In this document: positions 1 through 7,530 of the stretch, piece after piece
Layout: each line of letters starts with the position of its first letter
How positions within the stretch are numbered: the first letter of the stretch is position 1
DNA from: Candidatus Methanomethylophilaceae archaeon
GTDB taxonomy: Archaea; Thermoplasmatota; Thermoplasmata; Methanomassiliicoccales; Methanomethylophilaceae
DNA length: 19,002 nucleotides
Assembly (NCBI GenBank): GCA_007116915.1
Contig: SKHQ01000016.1
Coordinates: 1 to 19,002 of the forward strand
Direction of reading: 5' to 3'
Translations under genes and position numbers: made by a program
Notes under the pieces: generated by a model
Told to the model about the DNA's origin: nothing
Database searches by the model: none
Seen by the model: only the letters and a program-made list of their open reading frames with translations

Positions 1-287
1 CCATTATTACACCTTCCAAAAGATTTCGTAAAAGATGAATTCTAAAAATCCAACTGTTGATTATTGCCAGTGTATTTAAACCTTTTTGATTCAACCATCG
101 TGTGATTACCATCTGGTAAAATGTCTGGTCGCTACGGTTAGATTAAAATCCTAGTCCTCCTATTACCTATCGGGGCGGGTAGCGTATAAGGCCTCTCCTG
201 ATCACGCACTGGAGATGACTGTGCTCCAAACTTTGAATACGGAAGGCTTCGCGACAGGACTTCCAGTTCTTGCCCGCCTCTCCTTTA
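1..287. other. Unassigned AT-rich intergenic region
   Basis: No reading frame here has plausible codon content or homology that I recognise. A TATA-like stretch (TATTTAAA, about 72-79) could drive rightward transcription, and a weak TGGAG/CTCCA inverted repeat lies near 211-229. I tried to fold tRNA and C/D-box RNA shapes on both strands and found none that hold. It is the 3' flank of the minus-strand DUF2085 gene and probably contains its termination region. Confidence 0.4.
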
Positions 288-890
288 TCATTCACCGGTC
301 ATGTTGTCGTATATCCTCATCATCGCAAAGGATATGCCCCCTCCGGCAAAGAGTCCTGTCGCAACCCGCATTATGTTGTTCGATTCATAATCGGTTATCA
401 GTTGTATGCCTCCGTCCAATACCATAGGCACCATGACAGCTATGATGATGATCCAAGGGACCTGACGAGGAGACATCCATAGGAAAAGGAATCCTAAAGG
501 CACGCCCAGGAATAAGCCGAGGTCCCGGGCACAGACCGCTATCTGATTATCGTTCAGAAGTATGGACCTGTCCTCCTTCTGGTGGCACATCATATCCCCA
601 GCGTAATAGACGATGTAACTCAACGGATCCATTCCTTCCCACTTGTCGGCATTGTCAATGGTGCTGGTACTGCCATCGAGTCCCACCAATGTTCCGCTTT
701 CATTGAGGAAAGGAGTCACGAGGAGAATAAGCGCCAGAATCGCGAATATGATGAAAAGGGTCTTTTCCGGTCGGTTGTACGGTCCATCCATCGAACAAGT
801 ATCGATACCCTGGATTTTAACATTTGGTGAATGTAGTCCACTAGTTTTGAACGCCTCTCGGATTTGTTTCGACATCAGATGCATTGCCAT
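288..890 (-). CDS. DUF2085 family membrane protein
   Basis: This is a predicted integral membrane protein of about 200 residues. It shows the DUF2085 hallmarks: a CHQ motif (102-104) followed by RSI, then CARD (120-123) before a glycine-rich helix, and further on DGGIQ (159-163), ESNN (169-172), R175 and TG (178-179). Hydrophobic segments lie at about 43-62, 124-140, 144-160 and 176-192. The family's biochemical role is not known; the conserved Cys/His residues suggest metal or redox chemistry, which is inference. The frame is open further upstream into the tadC gene, but that extension reads as out-of-frame tadC. I chose ATG 890, 31 bases after the tadC stop; ATG 884 or 875 are possible and no strong ribosome site decides. 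It is the last gene of the minus-strand Tad-like operon and may ride with it. Confidence 0.75.
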   Translation of the reverse strand: MAMHLMSKQIREAFKTSGLHSPNVKIQGIDTCSMDGPYNRPEKTLFIIFAILALILLVTPFLNESGTLVGLDGSTSTIDNADKWEGMDPLSYIVYYAGDMMCHQKEDRSILLNDNQIAVCARDLGLFLGVPLGFLFLWMSPRQVPWIIIIAVMVPMVLDGGIQLITDYESNNIMRVATGLFAGGGISFAMMRIYDNMTGE

Positions 891-921
891 TCTGGTAGGT
901 GTAAGAGGGCATTGATGAGAA

Positions 922-2493
922 TCAACCGAGGATGCTTCCAGATAAGACCCTCCAGGAGATGAAGAACACCAACAGTGCAACCGGTATCCTTCCCGCGCTC
1001 TTATAGGCGACGGGTGTCGTTCCGTCAACACCCTCTAAACGACCCCCTATCCATGAGGTCAGTATGGCCAATTCCACGAGATATAGACCTGTCAACGTCA
1101 CGGTGGACGTGTCGATGCCTTGTCCCATTTGACCCAACGGTGTTGCCAAGGATAGGCCGATGCCCAATACCAATGGTGCGAATACCGTGCTGGTGGCCGA
1201 CATCATGTCGGTCAGGGAGCGCATACGGTTGACCACCTCATCCTTTGCCGTCCTCCTCTGGTGAAGGTTCTTTCCCATCCGAATGCAGAGGATTCCCGCT
1301 TGCGCAACATCCTTGGCAGCCGCTCTGAAAACTGCGCGGTATAGGCTAGCGGTATAGGACATTTCCGCGAAAGCGGCCATGACTGCATCCGAGGTATCCA
1401 TCCGGCTACACCGTAATGAATGCAACATCATACTGGTTGATTCCATTGCCGTGGTGTTCGTGGGGTATGAACTCTCAAGAGACGCCTCAAGGCTTTTGCC
1501 TGAACGCAGATGGTTCCCCAGCCTCACCAGGTTTGCTCCCATCTCATCATCGCCCGTTTTCAACAATCTCCTTCTCCGCATCGGTCCTTCCAATCTCCAT
1601 CTGACGTAGAGGCAGGCAGGCAGACAACCCAATCCCAGTGCCAAGAAAGGAGTGGCTCCAAGACCGGCAAGTATTGCTGTCAATGGTATGGTTGAGATGA
1701 TGATCAGCAGGTGTGCTGACTGTGATGATGAGTCGATGGGAAGGGGGTTCCGCATGAGCACGCTTCTCATGTAAAGGCCGACACCGATGGGCAGGAGTAG
1801 CATACCGAAGATGGCAAGATGTCCATATCTTCCCTCCATCCCGATGTTCTGCCCCATCGACATGAGCGGTAGAAGTGAGACGCAGATGAGAGGGAGGATG
1901 ATTCCAGCTGCGAAAACAGTCATAGCCGGGACGTTCAACGATGATGCGAACCTCTCCAGGGAGGAACGCATCCCCTCGATGATAATGCGGTTTGCCTCCT
2001 CCACCATCTCGGTCCTTTCTTCTGCCGTTCTGGCATCCGAGGCAGCCACCAGCAACTGCATGGCCAATGATAGCGGCGAGGCGTCATTGAATGAGATGTC
2101 GGATGTCAACGCCTCCCGTATCGAAGCGTGGCGGCGGGTCTCGACATCCCAGAGCATGCTCCGGAAATGGTCTGCCGCCCCACCCTCGCCCTCTGACATG
2201 AAGCGTACGGCGGTCTCGAGGGAATCGCCGCTGTGGAGGGATACGGACAATAGAGCGATGATCTCTGGACCTTCTCTTCCCAGGTCCGCATTGATGGACT
2301 TGGACTTGATATCCTTAATCAGCGAAGAGATGACGAAGGGTAGAATGACTAAGGCAGGGATGGATAACAAGGCCGTCCGTTCTTCAACGAACAGAAACAA
2401 CAGGACGAATATCAAAAGGGACGGCATCACGATTAGAGCCGCATGGCAATCGCCGATAGTCATCCTGCCGACTGTGCGGTTCTCAATCAACAC
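922..2493 (-). CDS. tadC: TadC/FlaJ-like type IV filament platform protein
   Basis: This is the polytopic inner-membrane platform of a type II secretion/type IV pilus-like machine, the usual partner of the TadA ATPase encoded just upstream. The product is about 523 residues. Two T2SF domains are visible: a first cytoplasmic four-helix block (about residues 65-180, beginning EIIALLSVSLHSGDSLE) followed by a hydrophobic hairpin, then a second block (about 335-450, beginning GANLVRLGNHLRSGKSLE) followed by further hydrophobic segments to the C terminus. The fused double-domain form is typical of archaeal FlaJ/TadC. The start is uncertain: GTG 2493 overlaps the tadA stop by 11 bases, with an AGGAGG ribosome site at 2498-2503. 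TTG 2490 has better spacing (7 bases), and ATG 2463 is also in frame. Translational coupling to tadA is likely. Confidence 0.85.
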   Translation of the reverse strand: MLIENRTVGRMTIGDCHAALIVMPSLLIFVLLFLFVEERTALLSIPALVILPFVISSLIKDIKSKSINADLGREGPEIIALLSVSLHSGDSLETAVRFMSEGEGGAADHFRSMLWDVETRRHASIREALTSDISFNDASPLSLAMQLLVAASDARTAEERTEMVEEANRIIIEGMRSSLERFASSLNVPAMTVFAAGIILPLICVSLLPLMSMGQNIGMEGRYGHLAIFGMLLLPIGVGLYMRSVLMRNPLPIDSSSQSAHLLIIISTIPLTAILAGLGATPFLALGLGCLPACLYVRWRLEGPMRRRRLLKTGDDEMGANLVRLGNHLRSGKSLEASLESSYPTNTTAMESTSMMLHSLRCSRMDTSDAVMAAFAEMSYTASLYRAVFRAAAKDVAQAGILCIRMGKNLHQRRTAKDEVVNRMRSLTDMMSATSTVFAPLVLGIGLSLATPLGQMGQGIDTSTVTLTGLYLVELAILTSWIGGRLEGVDGTTPVAYKSAGRIPVALLVFFISWRVLSGSILG

Positions 2494-4150
2494 CCCGCCT
2501 CCTGCGGTAAATGTCCTCAAACGAAGCAACCACCGCCTCCGGACACATATCGACATCGACCATACAGGCAGATAGATGGTCGTTGGCGAGACGGATCCAG
2601 GTCGGATTCAGTGACTCTTCGTCATCTTGACCCATCCTCTCCAGGAATGAACGCATGTCCCGGCGGGACCTGAGATTGTCCATGATCTGTTCCCGCGTCA
2701 TATCCCATGCCGATGCGATCCTGGAAATGGTCCTGGAGCCGATGATGTCCGGGGCCCAATCGCCGTTGACGATAAGGGGGCGGAACTCTCCGGGTCTGTC
2801 CCCGATCTCCGAAACGTCCTTGATGCCCCTTCTCATCCGCTGAGAACCACGCGGTCGGGTGAGTCCTAATGATATTATGGCGTCGGTGGCCATGAATGCC
2901 TCGGGACTGACGCCTATGTCGTGCACCACCCGCTCGTATAGAGAGATGGCCGATTCCCCGTGCATCGTACCCATGACCGTGCTTCCCGCCCGGCCAGTAC
3001 GCATCCCCTCATAAAGCATGGACACCTCCTCCCCTCTGACCTCACCCATCACCATAGCGGATTCACCCATCCGCAAGGAGAGCCGCAACGCTTCCCGTGA
3101 ACGTTCGTTTGATTCACCGTTACGGTCATCGGCGAGGATCGATTGCACCTTGTAGCCCATTTCCTGCATGACCTCTATTGGCAGTTCCCGGGTGTCCTCG
3201 AGCGTCATGATCCTCTGTGAGAGGGGGAACTCGAAGAGACAGGCTGAGAGGAGGGAACTCTTGCCCGCACCACGGGGGCCGCATATCATCATGGTGGATC
3301 GGCCGTCGACCATCAGTGATATGAGTGCCGCCGTTTCCGCGCCCAACGTGCCGTTCATCATCATCCTCGTCAACGTCCACGGTCGCGATGAGTGGCGACG
3401 CAAGGCCAAAGCGGTCCCGGCAGGGCTCAATGGCCTACCGATGGCAGTTGCCCGCGCGCCTTTGAATCCCATTTCGCACTCCAAGGTAGGGTGGGTCTCG
3501 GAGAATGGCAGTCCCGATACGCGGCAGAGCCGAGAGACGACATGGTCCATCTCTACCTGTTCCAACATGATGTTGCTACGACACCTCACCACTGAGTTGA
3601 ACCCACTGATACCGTTGACTGTGACATGCACCCGGTTACGGTCGCAAGGAGCATCCACATAGACATCCTCTATGTGTGGGTCCTCCAGTAAAGATTCGAG
3701 GATACCATAGCCTATGGTGTACCTGACCGCGAGGGAACATATCCTCTCGTCATCGGCCAGGGTTCGGGAGGAGTCCCGATGGGCCTGGGCTCCCAGGCTG
3801 TTCAAGGCCTCACGGGCCCTTGATAGAATATAACCTCGATCCGGCTGGATACCCACGGGGGGAGGTCGTGAAGACACGATATCTATCACCCGCCTCAACA
3901 ACGCTGAGTCATGACGTTCCAAGCGGTATTCATCCGGAATTATGACATAGTCGACCTGGCCGTCAGCAGAGTTTCGGATACTGACTTTGGCTCCCGCTAT
4001 CTCATACTGTTCAACCTCCTCTCCTAAACCTGAGCCGATAAGCCATGCCTCGGAGAATGAAGGCTTCTCACGCATGTTGGATCCAATGAGGCGTGTCAGA
4101 CTGGTAAGGAGTGGAGCATGCGCCTCGTTCCTTTCACGTAATATCTTCAT
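2483..4150 (-). CDS. tadA: TadA/VirB11-like secretion ATPase (archaeal type IV filament)
   Basis: This is a hexameric ATPase that powers assembly of a type IV pilus-like or Tad-like filament at the cytoplasmic face of the membrane; the length is 555 residues. The N-terminal domain contains a TadA-like IEDVYVDAP block (160-168). The ATPase core shows Walker A GPRGAGKS (291-298), the Asp box LEDTRELP (317-324) with E318/D319, the Walker B region MGEVRGEE (368-375) with E370, and the His box TMHG (395-398). All catalytic motifs appear intact. The ATG at 4150 is preceded by AGGTGAAAGG (4151-4160), a strong ribosome site, and the upstream gene's TGA stop lies inside that site, so the two genes should be translationally coupled. 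The C-terminal tail from about 480 is acidic and more variable. Family assignment is secure, but the filament it builds is inferred. Confidence 0.93.
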   Translation of the reverse strand: MKILRERNEAHAPLLTSLTRLIGSNMREKPSFSEAWLIGSGLGEEVEQYEIAGAKVSIRNSADGQVDYVIIPDEYRLERHDSALLRRVIDIVSSRPPPVGIQPDRGYILSRAREALNSLGAQAHRDSSRTLADDERICSLAVRYTIGYGILESLLEDPHIEDVYVDAPCDRNRVHVTVNGISGFNSVVRCRSNIMLEQVEMDHVVSRLCRVSGLPFSETHPTLECEMGFKGARATAIGRPLSPAGTALALRRHSSRPWTLTRMMMNGTLGAETAALISLMVDGRSTMMICGPRGAGKSSLLSACLFEFPLSQRIMTLEDTRELPIEVMQEMGYKVQSILADDRNGESNERSREALRLSLRMGESAMVMGEVRGEEVSMLYEGMRTGRAGSTVMGTMHGESAISLYERVVHDIGVSPEAFMATDAIISLGLTRPRGSQRMRRGIKDVSEIGDRPGEFRPLIVNGDWAPDIIGSRTISRIASAWDMTREQIMDNLRSRRDMRSFLERMGQDDEESLNPTWIRLANDHLSACMVDVDMCPEAVVASFEDIYRRRRGVD

Positions 4151-4154
4151 CCTT

Positions 4155-4652
4155 TCACCTCTTACGATTGAAGGCCAGATAACTCGCTCTCTTCACACCC
4201 GATTCATACATCATATTCGACCTTCCCAGAGCATTCTGCATTTTTTCCAGGCATATGGAGCAGTCCCTCCCCATCCTCGTAGGGGCCATAGTCACCACAG
4301 GAATCTCCGGAAACCCATCCCACGCCTTTTCCATCATCGATAACGATGACGACGGGCACGTTAAGCACCGCCTTCTTGGAGGTCTGTCGATAGAGCTTAT
4401 GACGGAGAGGCAGAGAGCGAGGTCCTTGAGAACACTGACAGCATCTCCACGTATGACCCGGTCATCGTATTGTCTGACCATCACCCTCTCCACTGCTGGA
4501 TGTTCGATGAGCAGAAAGCATATGCAACGCATGCAAGAAAGGTCGCCAGGCAGCGATGGGCCTTGACAGGCGGTGCAATCTATCCGCAGGGAATCGCCCA
4601 TGATGCGGTGGGGTGGTTTGATGCGATCCGATCCTCGTGAGAACAGCTTCAC
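4155..4652 (-). CDS. Small protein with four CXXC pairs, first gene of Tad-like operon
   Basis: I do not recognise a named family. From GTG 4652 the product has 165 residues with four CXXC pairs: C26/C29, C40/C43, C96/C99 and C131/C134. C45 and C81 are extra. The spacing suggests two zinc-ribbon-like or Fe-S sites separated by a helical, leucine-rich stretch (about 46-90). No signal peptide or membrane helix is seen, so it should be cytoplasmic. It is 4 bases upstream of tadA, and its TGA stop is part of the tadA ribosome site, which points to a partner or regulator of the ATPase. Start choice: GTG 4652 lies 25 bases from a TATA-like CTTAAATG (4673-4680), fitting a leaderless transcript; ATG 4601 is an alternative. 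The frame is open further upstream to 4781, but that part overlaps the divergent gene. Confidence 0.7.
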   Translation of the reverse strand: MKLFSRGSDRIKPPHRIMGDSLRIDCTACQGPSLPGDLSCMRCICFLLIEHPAVERVMVRQYDDRVIRGDAVSVLKDLALCLSVISSIDRPPRRRCLTCPSSSLSMMEKAWDGFPEIPVVTMAPTRMGRDCSICLEKMQNALGRSNMMYESGVKRASYLAFNRKR

Positions 4653-4744
4653 GATAGTCTCAGTCCGGACTACATTTAAGTTCGGAAAGGCTGGATGTAG
4701 GCTACGTCCGATATGGTTAAGATACCATCTGACCTTGCAGTCAT
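4653..4744. promoter_or_regulatory. Divergent promoter region of the Tad-like operon and the U32 gene
   Basis: This is the 92-base gap between the minus-strand Cys-rich gene and the plus-strand U32 gene. A TATA-like box CTTAAATG on the minus strand (4673-4680), preceded by a BRE-like CCGAA, is well placed for a leaderless start at 4652. On the plus strand TTAAGATA (about 4717-4724) lies roughly 25 bases before GTG 4745. Neither gene has a convincing ribosome site, so both transcripts may be leaderless. This is inferred from spacing only. Confidence 0.45.
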
Positions 4745-6643
4745 GTGGAACTACTGATGCCCGCCGGGTCGGCGGAGGCACTTTCCGCCGCCGTCCTCGG
4801 TGGTGCCGATGCTGTGTATATGGGAGGAAAACGTTTCGGAGCTCGTAGCTTCGCCTCCAATTTCAATGATGATGAACTAGCAGGTGCGTTGGCATACCTA
4901 CACGACCACGATGTGAAGGGATATGTCACTGTCAACACCCTGGTGAAGGACTCGGAGATGGATGAGGCTCTGCAATTCATCGCCATGCTGGAGGATATCG
5001 ATGCGGACGCGGTCATCATCCAGGACAAGGGTTTGTTGGAAGAGCTGCGTGATTTCAAGATCCCACTGCATGCCTCCACACAGATGGGGATTCATAATTC
5101 CGAGGGTCTGGAATGGGCGCGGGGAAAAGGTATCTCCCGTGCAATCCTCGCCCGCGAACTATCCATCGATGAGATAGGGGACATAGCATCCCGGTCCGAC
5201 ATGGAATTGGAGGTTTTTGTTCATGGAGCCCTTTGCTATTCGGTCTCGGGACAATGCCTATTCTCCAGCATGCTAGGCGGACGCTCCGGCAACCGCGGCT
5301 CATGCGCCCAACCCTGCCGCAAGATGTACTCCACATCCCAAGGAAAAGGATATATGCTGTCGACCTCCGACCTGGAATGCATCCATCTGCTTCCTAGACT
5401 CAGAGACGCGGGTGTGACCTCCGTAAAGGTGGAGGGAAGGATGCGCAATCCGCTTTACGTTTACCTGGTCGCTAGGGCCTACTCGCGAGCACTGAAATCC
5501 GAGAATGTCGAGGATCCGGTCAATGAAAGGGATTTGGAACTCCTCAGGACGGTATTCAACCGCGGACACAGCACCGGCCATATGGAAGGGACGGATGTCC
5601 GCCAGACTTGTTTTGCCGATAACCGTGGTCTCCCCATCGGAGAGATGACATTCAAAGATAAGCGACTCGTCCGTCGTAGCGATTCCCGGAGATTGAACGT
5701 CGGCGATGGAATCAGTCTTTACAATCCCGGTAAAGCAGGAGGGTTCAAGGTCACTAACCCTGATGATATTCTCGTGCCCTTCGAGCTCCCTGACGGGACC
5801 TACGATGCCTATAGGAGCAATGATTGGGAATTCGCATCCATATTATCATCCATTCCCAAGATTGAAATTGAAGTTAAGGCACCCCCTCGTCGTAGTGTCA
5901 AATCGACCAGGAAAAGTAATGTGAGACAACCAGTACGTGGTGAACTCTCCGTTTATCTCAGTTCCCTGCGGTCATTGGAGGCGGTCATCGATCTCTGCGA
6001 CCGTGTCTATTTCGAGGACAACAGGCATCTGGCGGAAGCAGTGGATATCTGTGCGGACGCGGGCGTGGAGATCGCGCCAATCATGCCGCGTTTCACACCC
6101 CGGATGCCGGAATTGCCCGAGTTGCCGTTGATGGTCCATGATCCCGGGCAGGCATCGGCCTTCGCAGGTAGGAGATTATTCGGTTCCCACCATCTCAATC
6201 TTTTCAATTCCAGAAATCCAGCCGATTTATATCAGCAGACGATATCTCCTGAACTCAGCTCATCAGAGATATCATCGTTGGCTTCCGGGTTCCACGGGAG
6301 GTTGGAGGTCATGGTTTTCGGCAGGACTGAGCTCATGGTGACACGGGACCCGACACTGGAGGAGGGGAGCCTGGTGGATGGGAAAGGTTACCGTTTCCCC
6401 ATCAACAAGGACCGCGCAGGAATGGCACATATCCTGAATTCAGCTGACACGGTGCTATTGGAACACCTGGGCGACCTTGACGCCATGGGCATCGAATCCC
6501 ACGGTATCGACCTCAGAAGAAGGCCTGCCGACCTTTCACGTTCCGTGATGGAGATATTCTCCGAGAGGGACATGGACCGCCGCAGGGAAGTCCGTAAGTT
6601 GTGTGGCAAGGTCACCTACGGTCATTTCAACCGCGGAGTGTAG
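4745..6643 (+). CDS. U32 family protein with Fe-S cysteine signature
   Basis: U32 proteins were first named as peptidases, but the studied four-cysteine members (RlhA, TrhP, UbiU/UbiV) are Fe-S proteins in RNA or quinone hydroxylation. Here the N terminus MELLMPAG and the GADAVYMGG block are canonical, and the core signature VFVHGALC...SGQC contains C164, C171, C187 and C191 in the spacing CX6CX15CX3C expected for the cluster. The NRG and CRK residues around them also fit. The length is 632 residues, longer than the minimal family. A long C-terminal region (about 390-620) carries blocks like HHLNLFNSR and EVMVFGRTELMV, as in the large RlhA-like members. The start is GTG 4745, because the family begins at exactly this motif. 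A function in 23S rRNA or tRNA modification is plausible but unproven. Two small pilin-like genes follow 49 bases downstream. Confidence 0.88.
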   Translation: MELLMPAGSAEALSAAVLGGADAVYMGGKRFGARSFASNFNDDELAGALAYLHDHDVKGYVTVNTLVKDSEMDEALQFIAMLEDIDADAVIIQDKGLLEELRDFKIPLHASTQMGIHNSEGLEWARGKGISRAILARELSIDEIGDIASRSDMELEVFVHGALCYSVSGQCLFSSMLGGRSGNRGSCAQPCRKMYSTSQGKGYMLSTSDLECIHLLPRLRDAGVTSVKVEGRMRNPLYVYLVARAYSRALKSENVEDPVNERDLELLRTVFNRGHSTGHMEGTDVRQTCFADNRGLPIGEMTFKDKRLVRRSDSRRLNVGDGISLYNPGKAGGFKVTNPDDILVPFELPDGTYDAYRSNDWEFASILSSIPKIEIEVKAPPRRSVKSTRKSNVRQPVRGELSVYLSSLRSLEAVIDLCDRVYFEDNRHLAEAVDICADAGVEIAPIMPRFTPRMPELPELPLMVHDPGQASAFAGRRLFGSHHLNLFNSRNPADLYQQTISPELSSSEISSLASGFHGRLEVMVFGRTELMVTRDPTLEEGSLVDGKGYRFPINKDRAGMAHILNSADTVLLEHLGDLDAMGIESHGIDLRRRPADLSRSVMEIFSERDMDRRREVRKLCGKVTYGHFNRGV

Positions 6644-6692
6644 TCTGGATGCAGTCACCGATGTTTTGAATGCCGCATCAATTCAATTCACG

Positions 6693-7103
6693 ATGATGAA
6701 AGGGAAAGCGGCTGAAGCCGGTTTCATGAGCGCCATGGTCGCGGTCCTCGTGGTCTGTTTGGGAAGCATGTTCCTCATCCAGGCCATTCCAAGCGTCACC
6801 ACTCAGTACGATAATGCTGATGTGGAGGTCTTTTGGGAACTTTTGAGTGAAGCCTCCGACGGTGTACGGTATCCAGATGAAGCCCGGCTTTTGATAGTAC
6901 TGGACACTTTGGTTGCCAGGGAGGGCGTGAATGCAGCATCTTTGGAGATACGACCATCATTGCCCTTCGGGGAACGTATGACAATCATGACCGGAATGGC
7001 GGAAGGCCTCCGCGACAGCTCGGTCAAGACGGTACTATTCACGGATGAGCGTGGGGAGAGGATTCCGTACTTCGTCACAGTGGCGGTGTGGAAGGATGCA
7101 TGA
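6693..7103 (+). CDS. Small single-helix pilin/pseudopilin-like protein
   Basis: This is a protein of about 136 residues starting at ATG 6693 (or the adjacent ATG 6696). A short charged segment (MMKGKAAEAG) is followed by one hydrophobic helix at about 11-33 and then a soluble domain of about 100 residues with no cysteine. This layout resembles class III signal peptides of type IV pilins and TadE-like pseudopilins, with a possible prepilin peptidase cut after G4 or G10. I cannot match it to a named family. It follows the U32 gene by 49 bases and overlaps the next small membrane protein by 8 bases. Its nearest functional partners are the tadA/tadC genes just beyond the U32 gene, so a minor filament subunit is a reasonable inference. 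The reading frame is open upstream to 6603, but that overlaps the U32 gene. Confidence 0.65.
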   Translation: MMKGKAAEAGFMSAMVAVLVVCLGSMFLIQAIPSVTTQYDNADVEVFWELLSEASDGVRYPDEARLLIVLDTLVAREGVNAASLEIRPSLPFGERMTIMTGMAEGLRDSSVKTVLFTDERGERIPYFVTVAVWKDA

Positions 7104-7530
7104 CCGCAAGGGGATAGTCAACATAACCGATGCCCTGGTCTTCATCATAATCCTTACCGTGGTGGCTTCACTGATGGCCTTGACCGGGGATGGAACGGAA
7201 GCGGACATTGATATCGAAGAGGTGCACGACCTCCTAATGGCCACGGAGATAAGGTTGGACAGAATAATCCCTGGAACCTATGGGACTATGCCCTTGTACA
7301 AACTGTTGGCAGTATGTTACGGCGATGAAGTTCTTTATGCCGATGTTCTGGCCTTGTGTGAAGTCCTTCTGGATTCATTGACACCGGCAGGGTTCAAGGC
7401 CAGTTGGTCGATCTTGAGCGGTGACGAGGTACACGTCATCGGATTAACGACGTCCAATGCACAGATTACCAGTGTCAAAGACCTCGCCGATACGGGTCAG
7501 TCATCAACCTTGGTCCTCTCGATGTTCTAA
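7096..7530 (+). CDS. Second small single-helix pilin/pseudopilin-like protein
   Basis: This 144-residue protein starts MHDRKGIVNITDALV. A basic residue pair and a glycine (R4, K5, G6) sit before a hydrophobic helix at about 7-30 containing an early acidic residue (D12), followed by an extracellular-type domain with two cysteines (about C72 and C85). The design matches an archaeal class III signal peptide with possible cleavage after G6. No named family is recognised. ATG 7096 overlaps the stop of the preceding gene by 8 bases, with a purine-rich GGAAGG right before it, so translation is probably coupled. Its TAA stop overlaps the TAG stop of the convergent apgM gene. Together with the preceding gene it may form the minor subunits of the TadA/TadC machine. 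Confidence 0.65.
   Translation: MHDRKGIVNITDALVFIIILTVVASLMALTGDGTEADIDIEEVHDLLMATEIRLDRIIPGTYGTMPLYKLLAVCYGDEVLYADVLALCEVLLDSLTPAGFKASWSILSGDEVHVIGLTTSNAQITSVKDLADTGQSSTLVLSMF

Noticed and set aside
120..260. Possible tRNA or small structured RNA
   Set aside because: A GATTAAAATC stretch resembles a T-loop, but no acceptor stem, anticodon arm or CCA-compatible end could be built on either strand.
1787..2575. Long plus-strand open frame of 262 codons
   Set aside because: It lies wholly antisense to tadC/tadA, which have intact family motifs. Its composition is that of a mirror frame of a GC-moderate gene, and no ribosome site or promoter supports it.
3168..3662. Plus-strand open frame of 164 codons
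   Set aside because: It is antisense to the Walker A/B region of tadA; the minus strand explains the sequence fully.
7500..7529. TAG at the end of apgM as a pyrrolysine codon, given a possible Methanomassiliicoccales origin
   Set aside because: Read-through would add only about ten residues (to a TGA near 7500), the protein is already full length, and several other genes here (U32, ablB, MFS) also end plainly in TAG at family-expected positions.
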